From assembly GCF_023715645.1 (NCBI RefSeq), contig NZ_JAMBOP010000012.1:55519-119518 (forward strand): 64,000 nt of DNA, read 5' to 3'. Made by a program: the position numbers and the translations under genes. A model generated the notes under the pieces. That model was not told the origin of the DNA. It worked only from the letters and a program-made list of their open reading frames with translations, and ran no database searches. Below, piece by piece: positions 42,755 to 50,416 of this stretch. Each line of letters begins with the position of its first letter. The stretch's first letter is position 1. The stretch is from Bacillus cytotoxicus. Lineage in GTDB: Bacteria > Bacillota > Bacilli > Bacillales > Bacillaceae_G.

Positions 42755-42783
42755 ATTGTATAACTATTAATGAAAGATATCAA
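42755..42783 (-). promoter_or_regulatory. rep promoter
   Basis: Read on the minus strand: TTGATA (42783-42778), 17 bases, TACAAT (42760-42755). The transcript would have a leader of about 250 nt crossing the antisense RNA gene before the rep start at 42500. Confidence 0.7.
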
Positions 42784-42822
42784 TAATAGTTGTTATTTTC
42801 AATAGAAAATCTCTAGCATTCG

Positions 42823-43338
42823 CTAGAGATTTTTTATTTGATATTTGATGTAATTTGAGAATTTTTTAAAGTCTAATAACAACTTTTCTTGTTTGTAATC
42901 CAGAAATTCTAGGTATTCATTCAATTCGTTTTCTATAGGTTCTCTCTTGGATATAGGAAGCACAAGTAATTCTTGTTTTAGCTGTTCTATTGTAGGATTT
43001 AAAGCTGTATTTAAATTTGTATCTGTGTTTTTTTCTTTGGCTTTATCGATATGTTCATTATAAATAGTAACATCTTCAGAGATATTTTGTTTTAAGAAGT
43101 ATTGTTCATTTGTTAATTCATTAGTTTTTCCAAGTAAATAATCTGTACTTACTTCCAATACAGTTGCAGTAAAAACCAAAATATTGTATGGGGGTTCTGA
43201 TCCTTTATTTTCCCAGTTAGAAACAGTTGTCTGGGGAAGTGGCGAGCCAGATAACTTACTAATCTCTTCTCCTAATTGCTTCATACTCCATCCACGTTCT
43301 AATCGTAACGTTTTTACACGTGCTCCAAAAATACTCAT
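42823..43338 (-). CDS. XRE-family repressor, 171 aa
   Basis: Classic Cro/C1 HTH at residues 5-60 (FGARVKTLRLERGWSMKQLG, TTVSNWENKGSEPPYN, VLEVSTDYLLGKT). The C-terminal half is helical and may sense or oligomerise. ATG 43338 follows GGAAAGGA; the frame upstream is not needed. It is divergent from a second XRE gene, and the intergenic promoter carries an inverted repeat. The arrangement resembles conjugation repressors such as ImmR of ICEBs1 and Rco of pLS20 (by layout, not sequence). Confidence 0.85.
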   Translation of the reverse strand: MSIFGARVKTLRLERGWSMKQLGEEISKLSGSPLPQTTVSNWENKGSEPPYNILVFTATVLEVSTDYLLGKTNELTNEQYFLKQNISEDVTIYNEHIDKAKEKNTDTNLNTALNPTIEQLKQELLVLPISKREPIENELNEYLEFLDYKQEKLLLDFKKFSNYIKYQIKNL

Positions 43339-43433
43339 ATTATTTATTCCTTTCCAAGTAATTATAAAGAAGTTACTTTTCAACTACATTAGATTCCTAA
43401 TTTAGTTTTTTATAATTTTTTAGTAAATTATGG

Positions 43434-43462
43434 TTGATTTCACTTTTTAAGTGACGTATAAT
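43434..43462 (+). promoter_or_regulatory. Promoter with operator inside the spacer
   Basis: TTGATT (43434-43439), exactly 17 bases, TATAAT (43457-43462). The spacer contains the inverted repeat TTCACTTTTTAAGTGA (43439-43454). A dimer bound there would block RNA polymerase. AACTACATTA (43382-43391) and TAATGTAGTT (43460-43469) form a second, outer pair. Confidence 0.7.
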
Positions 43463-43498
43463 GTAGTTAATCCTAGTGAAGGGAGGTACTAATTAACT

Positions 43499-43699
43499 AT
43501 GTTATACGAAGAAAGGGTGAGTAGATCTTTTTCTTTAGAAAATCTATCTCAAAAAATAAATATCAGCCCTCAAGTTTTGCATGCAATTGAAAAAGGAAAA
43601 TCAGGAGTTAATGCAGAAAGGGCGGAAAAAATTTCCGATTTTTTTGGGAAACCAGTAGATTATTTTTTTGTTCCAACCTATTACAAAGTAAAAACTTAA
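43499..43699 (+). CDS. Small XRE-family HTH protein, 66 aa
   Basis: HTH: RSFSLENLSQKINISPQVLH, AIEKGKSGVNAERAEKISDF, FFGKPVDYFFVP. AGGGAGG precedes ATG. First gene after the controlled promoter, upstream of the T4SS block; may be a Cro-like antirepressor or autoregulator. Confidence 0.75.
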   Translation: MLYEERVSRSFSLENLSQKINISPQVLHAIEKGKSGVNAERAEKISDFFGKPVDYFFVPTYYKVKT

Positions 43700-43843
43700 T
43701 ATATTACTAATGTACATTCCATGTATATTGTAATTTAATTTAAAAATGAAATAGTTATTATTAAAGTTTAACATTTTAATTGTTCAATTTTGTTTTATTA
43801 AATATTTGGAAAATTAAAAAATATAACCTAAAGAACTGCAAAC

Positions 43844-43954
43844 ATGTTTTTGAAACGATCCTATCAAGCGTTATTATTCACTATGACACGAGTCGTCACA
43901 GAACAAGGTGGAGCAAAAGAAACGTTCCAGTTAGGTGAAAAGTTCCGTATTTAA
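43844..43954 (+). CDS. Short frame, possibly a gene remnant, 36 aa
   Basis: MFLKRSYQALLFTMTRVVTE, QGGAKETFQLGEKFRI, stop. No good ribosome site. The C-terminal half looks like the end of a folded domain, so it may be a truncated gene. The rest of 43700-44038 shows nothing recognised. Confidence 0.3.
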   Translation: MFLKRSYQALLFTMTRVVTEQGGAKETFQLGEKFRI

Positions 43955-44038
43955 GTGTCAAAATCCTCTAAGAGTAGCGAATTATACTTAAAGGTTGTTT
44001 CAAATCTAAAGAATTAATTACAAAGTTAGATGTAGTGA

Positions 44039-44233
44039 ATGGGATTTATGCAATCAGAGTATATAGAAAAGCAAAATAGTATAAAGGATATGGATGTAAT
44101 GAAATCAGTAGAAAAAGTAGAAGAATGTTCATTTGTAAAGGAGGATAGGTTGAGCTTTTTCAAAGGATGTAGAAATGCATTTCTGCTTGTACTTCCATTT
44201 TGGATAGCGATATTCATTATATTGTATTGGTAA
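44039..44233 (+). CDS. Small membrane protein, 64 aa
   Basis: Charged N-terminus and a C-terminal hydrophobic helix (NAFLLVLPFWIAIFIILYW). The start is uncertain (ATG 44039 or 44048; no clear site). It lies in the leader part of the transfer operon. Confidence 0.4.
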   Translation: MGFMQSEYIEKQNSIKDMDVMKSVEKVEECSFVKEDRLSFFKGCRNAFLLVLPFWIAIFIILYW

Positions 44234-44291
44234 ATCAAACAATTTTAAATTTGCTACAAAACAGTTATTTAGTGGAAAGGAGGAGAAAGAA

Positions 44292-44441
44292 ATGTATATT
44301 AATCGCCACGATTGCTGGGAAACTTTTTGGAAAGAAAAGGTTACAGTCAATGGAGAATTGGACATTGAACAAATTAAACAAGAACTCTTCGAGTATAAAA
44401 AGTTTTTAGAACGAATGAAGAATCCTCAACTTGTAAATTAA
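44292..44441 (+). CDS. Short conserved-looking mobile-element protein, 49 aa
   Basis: AAAGGAGGAG precedes ATG. MYINRHDCWETFWKEKVTVN, GELDIEQIKQELFEYKKFLE resembles a very common short Bacillus phage/plasmid protein (from memory; RHDxW...VNGELD...ELxD). Function unknown. Confidence 0.6.
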   Translation: MYINRHDCWETFWKEKVTVNGELDIEQIKQELFEYKKFLERMKNPQLVN

Positions 44442-44552
44442 CACCCTCACATAGTGATTCAACTAGCAGATCTACAGTATATTGTAATGAAAAATTCCGT
44501 AAAGTTAATGCATGTTTAATCACAAATTTTAAAAAGGAAGGAGCATATTAGA

Positions 44553-45179
44553 TTGAGATTAGCAAAAAAAGCCCTATTCGTAATGCTATCAGCCTCCATG
44601 TTAGCAGCTTGTAGTGATCACAATGATAATCCTGTAAAAGAACCACAGCAGACATCAAGTAAAAAAAGTGTCAAAAAAAATGAAGCTGTACATTTACCAG
44701 TCAATATTTTCAAAGATAGTAATTATAAGATCGAAGGGCAAACATTTACATTCACACGAAACATCACAAATGTTGAAATGAAAAGTTTTGATCAATCATC
44801 AGAACTTGATTTTTGGGATCGGTATGACACTTATGAAAAAAGAAAAAATCTCCACCTCAAAGATGATTTTAAACTACTAATTATTAATATGAAACATGAA
44901 ACAAACGAGAAAGCTAGAAGTCACCCATTTGAAGCCTTTATGTTAAATAAAGGTTCAGGACTTGTAATAGGCGATAATGAACTAGCGAGTGAAATTGAAT
45001 TTTTAGATTATCAGCAAACACATATCACAACTGATTACGCCATTAAAAAGACACTTGAAGAAAAAGGAAACATATTATTAGCGATTCCGAACAAATACGC
45101 AAAAGATAAAAACCTACAACTAAAGATTGTTCAAAAAATAGACGGTGAAAATAAACTTAATTATATTGATTTGAACTAA
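44553..45179 (+). CDS. Lipoprotein of the conjugation operon, 208 aa
   Basis: TTG start after AAGGAAGGAG. Signal peptide with lipobox (VMLSASMLAACSD, Cys at residue 20) for attachment to the outer face of the membrane. The mature part is soluble and charged. First large gene of the T4SS block, so it may be an entry-exclusion or channel accessory protein. No family recognised. Confidence 0.72.
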   Translation: MRLAKKALFVMLSASMLAACSDHNDNPVKEPQQTSSKKSVKKNEAVHLPVNIFKDSNYKIEGQTFTFTRNITNVEMKSFDQSSELDFWDRYDTYEKRKNLHLKDDFKLLIINMKHETNEKARSHPFEAFMLNKGSGLVIGDNELASEIEFLDYQQTHITTDYAIKKTLEEKGNILLAIPNKYAKDKNLQLKIVQKIDGENKLNYIDLN

Positions 45180-45195
45180 ACGAGGTGGGCTAGTA

Positions 45196-46068
45196 GTGGA
45201 GACTCTCATTAAAAAGATTATGGAATCCATTTTTGAGATGTTCAAAGGTGGCGCAACCAGCTTTCTTGATATGATTACTGATTTATTTCAAAAAAGCGTT
45301 GATACTGTTCAATCAAATGTTTCAGAAACACCAACAGAGTTTTCGCAAACGATTGTCGATAATCTTAGAATAATATCTGAAACCGCCATATTGCCCGTTG
45401 CAGGGCTGATATTGACATATGTATTTTGTTATGAACTATATCAAATGGTTGTTGAAAAAAATCGTGGTGGTGATTTTGAGACAGGACAACTACTGTTTTT
45501 GATTATTAAAACAAGTGCAATGATTTTATTATTAAGTAATGCTTTCGATATAACACTAGCTGTATTTGACCTCGGTAAATGGATAACAAACAACGTGCCA
45601 GCCGCGTCATTAAAGATACCTGCTTCCATAAAAGATAGCCTTCTTAATTCAATAAAAGAGGGAGATGTAGGTGCTGCGATGTCAATGTGGCTTGTTACGG
45701 GTATATCTTTAATCGGAGCATTTGTTATGAGTATAGTTATTTATTTAGTAGCTTGGAGTCGTATTATTACAATTATGCTGTACATTTCAGTTGCTCCAAT
45801 TCCGTTTGCAACATTTTTGAATCGTGAGTGGATTGGAAGTATTGGGCAGGCATACGCTAAAAATTTATTAGCTCTAATGCTTCAAGGATACTTCATGTTA
45901 GTTTGTTTAATTGTATACGCGGGGTTACTCGAAAAAGTAAGTAGTTTAATTATTAAAGAAGGAAGTGGTTTATACGGATTGGTGCTAATGCTCGTTTCTA
46001 TGGCAATTTTAGTCGTGACATTAACTAGAACACACTCGATTGCTAAATCTGTAGTGGGGGCAATTTAA
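45196..46068 (+). CDS. VirB6/TrbL-like polytopic membrane protein, 290 aa
   Basis: An amphipathic N-terminus (residues 1-45), then five to six hydrophobic segments, including AILPVAGLILTYVFCYELYQ, FVMSIVIYLVAWSRIITIML and LYGLVLMLVSMAILVVTL. Size, topology and position before PrgI and VirB4 match the inner-membrane channel component. GTG start after GAGGTGGG. Confidence 0.78.
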   Translation: METLIKKIMESIFEMFKGGATSFLDMITDLFQKSVDTVQSNVSETPTEFSQTIVDNLRIISETAILPVAGLILTYVFCYELYQMVVEKNRGGDFETGQLLFLIIKTSAMILLLSNAFDITLAVFDLGKWITNNVPAASLKIPASIKDSLLNSIKEGDVGAAMSMWLVTGISLIGAFVMSIVIYLVAWSRIITIMLYISVAPIPFATFLNREWIGSIGQAYAKNLLALMLQGYFMLVCLIVYAGLLEKVSSLIIKEGSGLYGLVLMLVSMAILVVTLTRTHSIAKSVVGAI

Positions 46069-46419
46069 ATGAGGCTATGGATGACTAAGAATAAAATAAT
46101 ATTAATAACATTTGGTGTAATTTCAATAGTGACATTGATAATGACATTAATTGAGATGCATTTAATTATAACTAATGCTGATGATCTATACGAATATACA
46201 ACACAAAATATTGTTTCAGAAGACTTAAAGATTATTAGCGTGCTAGGTTTATTTGATATTACACTTCTTACGCTTTGGACATTTCTATTTATTTTTATCT
46301 TTCTAAAAATTGTTTTTCCAAGTAAACAAGTAATGCACAATGCTTTATTTATCGAGGAATTAAGATTTTTGAAAAATATGCCTAGTGAACTTAGGAAAGG
46401 GTTAGATAAAAATGAATAA
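46069..46419 (+). CDS. Membrane protein of the T4SS operon, 116 aa
   Basis: Two membrane helices (ILITFGVISIVTLIMTLIEM; FDITLLTLWTFLFIFIFLKI) separated by an extracellular loop, then a basic C-terminus. Starts right after the VirB6-like stop and overlaps PrgI by 8 bases. Probably a channel subunit. Confidence 0.65.
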   Translation: MRLWMTKNKIILITFGVISIVTLIMTLIEMHLIITNADDLYEYTTQNIVSEDLKIISVLGLFDITLLTLWTFLFIFIFLKIVFPSKQVMHNALFIEELRFLKNMPSELRKGLDKNE

Positions 46420-46813
46420 CAATTTCGTTGTATCTATTCCCAAGGAATTAAAGAACATAAAATCTAAATTGTTTTTCGGCTTAACAAAAAGACAATTGAT
46501 AGGATTTTCAGGCGCTTTAGGAATTGGATTTCCCGTATTTCTCTTATTGAAACATTTCAGCTTAGAAATCGGTTTATATGGTCTTTTCTTTACAGCATTC
46601 CCGATGATTTTTGGAACAATTTTCACAAAAGATGGTATGCCTGCTGAAACGTGGATTAAGTTGTATTTAGAACATAAGTATATGAATCCACAAAGGAGAT
46701 ACTTTAAAGTATCAAAAAGGAACATTAAAGTAGCAGCAGAAAGGAATATGATAAATGAAAAACGCAAGATTAGAAAGACTAAACCTGTTTCGAATGTTGC
46801 AAAAACTAATTGA
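46412..46813 (+). CDS. prgI: PrgI-family (VirB3-like) T4SS protein, 133 aa
   Basis: VSIPKELKNIKSKLFFGLTK followed by RQLIGFSGALGIGFPVFLLL and the second helix matches PrgI/VirB3 proteins, small two-helix membrane subunits encoded just before VirB4. Basic C-terminal tail overlaps the VirB4 start by 59 bases. Confidence 0.85.
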   Translation: MNNNFVVSIPKELKNIKSKLFFGLTKRQLIGFSGALGIGFPVFLLLKHFSLEIGLYGLFFTAFPMIFGTIFTKDGMPAETWIKLYLEHKYMNPQRRYFKVSKRNIKVAAERNMINEKRKIRKTKPVSNVAKTN

Positions 46814-49169
46814 TTCTAAACGTCCAAAAAGAAAAACTACACAAGAAACATTAAATTACAACAAAATGTATCCCAACGGAGTTTGTCATGTTGGAGACAA
46901 CATATATAACAGAATGGTTCGTTTTTCAGATATATCTTATCAGTTGTCACAAGATGAAATAAAACAAAGGATCTTTGCACAATATAGTACGCTACTCAAT
47001 TCATTTGATGACAGTATTAAAATCCAATTGTGCTTTATTAATTATCGTATAAGCACTGAACAAAATGAAGAGGTAATGACTTACAGCAAAAGCATGAGTA
47101 ATATTGAAGATTTTGAAACGCTGCAAGAAGAATACTTTTCATTCTTAGAGGAACAAAAACAAAAAGGGAATAATGGTATTGTCCGAAATAAGTATTTGGT
47201 TTTCTCAATTCAAGATGAATCCTATGGTAATGCTGTTAGACGCCTGATAAATATTGAAGATAATATCAAAGAGCACTTTAAGACGATGGGTGTAGTTGTG
47301 GAAGAATTAAATGGTATTGAACGATTATCAATTATTAATTATTTGTTAAATAACAATTCTAAACATTATATAGACTTAGAGGATTTATCAAGAGAGCAAT
47401 TAAGTAATGGAACAACGAAAGATTTGATTGCACCAAAGAGTATAGATTTTGAGACCTTTGCAGATGAAATTAAAGTAAATAATAAGCATGCTACAACTTT
47501 ACATTTAAGAATTGAAGCTGCTGAATTATCAGACAGAGTTTTAGCCGACTTTTTAGATTTAGACATTGAAATGCTTGTTAGTATGCACATTCGTAGTCTT
47601 GGACAACAACAAGCTGTCAAGATGGTTAAATCAAAAACTTCAGACCTAGATAGTATTAAAATTGAGGAACAAAAGAAGGCTTTGCGTAGTGGATATGACA
47701 TGGATATTCTTCCGACAGATTTAAATACGCACCTTGAAGAAAGTAGGAAAATTTTAAAAGACTTGCAAAGGGACAATGAAAAATATTTCTATCTGACCTT
47801 TACTATTACAGTTTTTGAAAATACTCGTAAAGGTTTAGATAATGCAGTTTTTAGATTGAATTCTGTCGCTCAAAAACAAAACTGTACGTTGAAAAAACTG
47901 AAACTACAGCAAGAAAAATCTTTAATTAGCGCATTACCACTTGGTGAAAACATTAATGAACCAGATTTAGAACGTGGACTGACAACCTCATCTACGGCCA
48001 TATTCGTTCCATTTACTACACAAGAACTATACCAAGAAGCGCAAAACCCCGTATATTACGGCTTAAATGCTTTAAGTAATAACCTGATTCAAGTTAGCAG
48101 AAAATCCCTTAAAAATCCAAATGGGCTGGTTTTAGGTACACCTGGTTCAGGGAAATCATTTTCTTCAAAACGAGAAATAACAGATACCTTCTTGAGAACC
48201 ACAGATGATATTATGATTTGTGATCCAGAAGCAGAATACACCCCATTTGTTTACAGGTTAGGTGGAGAAATAATTAAAATATCTGCAAATTCAAAGCAAT
48301 ATATTAATCCGTTAGATATTTCATTAGATTACGGGGAAGGAGAAAATCCAATCTCCTTCAAGACGGAGTTTATTCTTACCATGATGCAAGTAATCGCGGG
48401 GGGGAGATCAGGACTAACAGCAATACAAAAAACAATTATAGATAAATGTGTCCGCATTATTTATCGTCCTTATCTTGAAAACCCAACACCTGATAACATA
48501 CCGATCTTAGAGGATTTATATAATGCTTTATTTGATAACAAAAGAGCTGAAGGGAAAGAATTAGCAGATGCCTTAGAATTATATGTTCATGGTTCATTGA
48601 ATGTGTTTAATCATCCTACAGATGTTAACGTTAATAATCGTTTGATTTGTTTCAATATTAAAGAGTTGGGTTCTAACTTACGAGAATTAGGCATGTTGGT
48701 TCTACAAGATCACGTTTGGAACAAAGTAACGATAAACCGTAATAAAAATAAAAAAACGTGGTATTACATGGATGAATTCCACAAACTTTTAGCAGAAGAA
48801 CAAACAGCGAATTATAGTGTAGAGTTCTGGAAGAGATTTAGGAAATGGGGCGGTATACCAACAGGCATGACGCAAAATGTTAAAGATTTATTATCAAGTC
48901 CAAAGATTGAAACAATCATTGATAATACAGATTTCGTTTATCTTTTAAATCAAGCAACAAGTGATAGGAAAATTTTACAAAGTAAATTTGGTATTAGTGA
49001 TTATCAAGCAAACTATATAACTAACTCTAAAGAGGGAGAAGGTTTAATCGTTTATTCAGGTATCATTTTACCATTCAAAGACAAATTTCCTAAAAACAAT
49101 TCCTTATATCCGGTTATGACGACAAAGCCAGAGGAAATTAAACATTTGAGAGCAACCGCAAATGTTTGA
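46755..49169 (+). CDS. virB4: VirB4/TraE-type T4SS ATPase, 804 aa
   Basis: Powers assembly and substrate movement through the channel. Walker A near residues 460-468 (LGTPGSGKSF), IMICDPEAEYTP (family motif), Walker B near 668-675 (TWYYMDEFHKLL) and GGIPTGMTQNVKDLL. Normal length for Gram-positive VirB4 proteins (about 650-850 aa). It is followed 19 bases later by cwlT. Confidence 0.93.
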   Translation: MKNARLERLNLFRMLQKLIDSKRPKRKTTQETLNYNKMYPNGVCHVGDNIYNRMVRFSDISYQLSQDEIKQRIFAQYSTLLNSFDDSIKIQLCFINYRISTEQNEEVMTYSKSMSNIEDFETLQEEYFSFLEEQKQKGNNGIVRNKYLVFSIQDESYGNAVRRLINIEDNIKEHFKTMGVVVEELNGIERLSIINYLLNNNSKHYIDLEDLSREQLSNGTTKDLIAPKSIDFETFADEIKVNNKHATTLHLRIEAAELSDRVLADFLDLDIEMLVSMHIRSLGQQQAVKMVKSKTSDLDSIKIEEQKKALRSGYDMDILPTDLNTHLEESRKILKDLQRDNEKYFYLTFTITVFENTRKGLDNAVFRLNSVAQKQNCTLKKLKLQQEKSLISALPLGENINEPDLERGLTTSSTAIFVPFTTQELYQEAQNPVYYGLNALSNNLIQVSRKSLKNPNGLVLGTPGSGKSFSSKREITDTFLRTTDDIMICDPEAEYTPFVYRLGGEIIKISANSKQYINPLDISLDYGEGENPISFKTEFILTMMQVIAGGRSGLTAIQKTIIDKCVRIIYRPYLENPTPDNIPILEDLYNALFDNKRAEGKELADALELYVHGSLNVFNHPTDVNVNNRLICFNIKELGSNLRELGMLVLQDHVWNKVTINRNKNKKTWYYMDEFHKLLAEEQTANYSVEFWKRFRKWGGIPTGMTQNVKDLLSSPKIETIIDNTDFVYLLNQATSDRKILQSKFGISDYQANYITNSKEGEGLIVYSGIILPFKDKFPKNNSLYPVMTTKPEEIKHLRATANV

Positions 49170-49188
49170 TGAAAGGGGCTGCTGAAAC

Positions 49189-50416
49189 TTGACTAAGAAC
49201 AAATTATCTAATCAATCAAATAGCAACTTTTCACAGCAAAAAAGCGCGGTGGCGGTATTAGATAAGAAAGTTGAAACAGCAGAGCAGAAACAAATTCCAC
49301 AAACTACGAATTCCAGCAATGGCCCACAACAAGAAAATACTCCACAAAAGAAAGAACCAACAGATAACTCAAAAGACAGAGAGAGAAATGACAGAGAGAG
49401 AAGTTCAGAAAAAGAATCAAATGATAATTCAAAAGACAGAGGGGAAAAGCAGTTTATTGGAAGGATAAGTAAAAATACTTCAGATGTTATAAAGGGTGCC
49501 CTAAAGGATGGTCTTAAAAAGTATCAAAAAGCATTAGAAAAAGATGATCTAGGTGTCAAGGTAGTGAGTCAAGGAGCAACCCAATACTACGGAACAGTAA
49601 AAAACGTAAAAATTACAAGCGGGAAACTAAAGCGGAAATTAACTAGGTTTATAAATTCGGAGAATAAAGGAAAAAAGGTTTTAAAAAAGCTGGTTACCGT
49701 ACCAATAACAGCACCAATAAAAGGAACAGTAAAAGGTTTAAAAAGTGGTGAATCAAAATACAAACAAGAGCTAGAAAAAGGTGACGAGGGCGTAAAATTA
49801 GTTATCCAAGGTGCTACAAAGATTGCGAAATCTGCAAAAGTACTATCTAAAAGTAGATCTAAAGCTAACGCAAAAATTGGGAAATTAAATAAGCAAAATG
49901 GCAAACTAAAGCCCCATTTCAGCAAGAATAATGAGCTGAAAGAAAAGCTCAAAGTAGAAGCTAAAAATGCCTTAAAGAAAAAAGCTATTAAAAAGAAAAT
50001 GTATGCTCCACAGCGAGATAAAAATAAGGTGAAAGCTTTTACTAGTGTCGTATCAAACCTGAAAAATCAAGCTACTACCTTCTTTAAAGGTTTAACTAAA
50101 TTTGATGTTAAGAATGTTGTAAGTAAGGTAGGAACTAAGGTTGCTGCAATGTTTGGTGGGGGATTAGTTGGTGTTTTACCATTAATACTTGTTGGAGTTA
50201 TCTGTATATTAATTGCAGGCATGTTAGGTGCAGGATCACATCAACAACCAAACATAGGCGGTAATAAAAATTTGCCTCCTGAAGTCGAGAGGTGGCGATC
50301 GTTAGTTCAACAAGAAGCTACGGCACAAGGAATGGAGTCTTATGTTTCTATGATTCTAGCGATTATAGCGGTGGAATCAGGAGGGACCGGAACTCCCGAT
50401 ATTATGCAATCGTCAG
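49189..50416 (+). pseudogene. cwlT: CwlT-like conjugative cell-wall hydrolase, 5' part (lysozyme domain start)
   Basis: TTG 49189 after GAAAGGGG. A long Gln/Lys/Ser-rich cytosolic region with two related basic segments (KYQKALEKDDLGVKVVSQGA; KYKQELEKGDEGVKLVIQGA), a membrane helix near residues 322-345 (LVGVLPLILVGVICILIAGM) and the start of a lysozyme/transglycosylase domain with candidate catalytic Glu in ILAIIAVESGG. The gene is cut by intron copy 2 at 50417 after TCGTCAG; the frame runs 17 codons into the intron (stop 50467). The 3' part is at 8297, giving 666 aa when joined. Confidence 0.9.

Noticed and set aside
8297-50416. Integrative conjugative element integrated by its own recombinase
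   Set aside because: There is no integrase at either edge and no attachment repeats. The edges are group II introns, and the segment carries rep and parM/parR, pointing to a plasmid.
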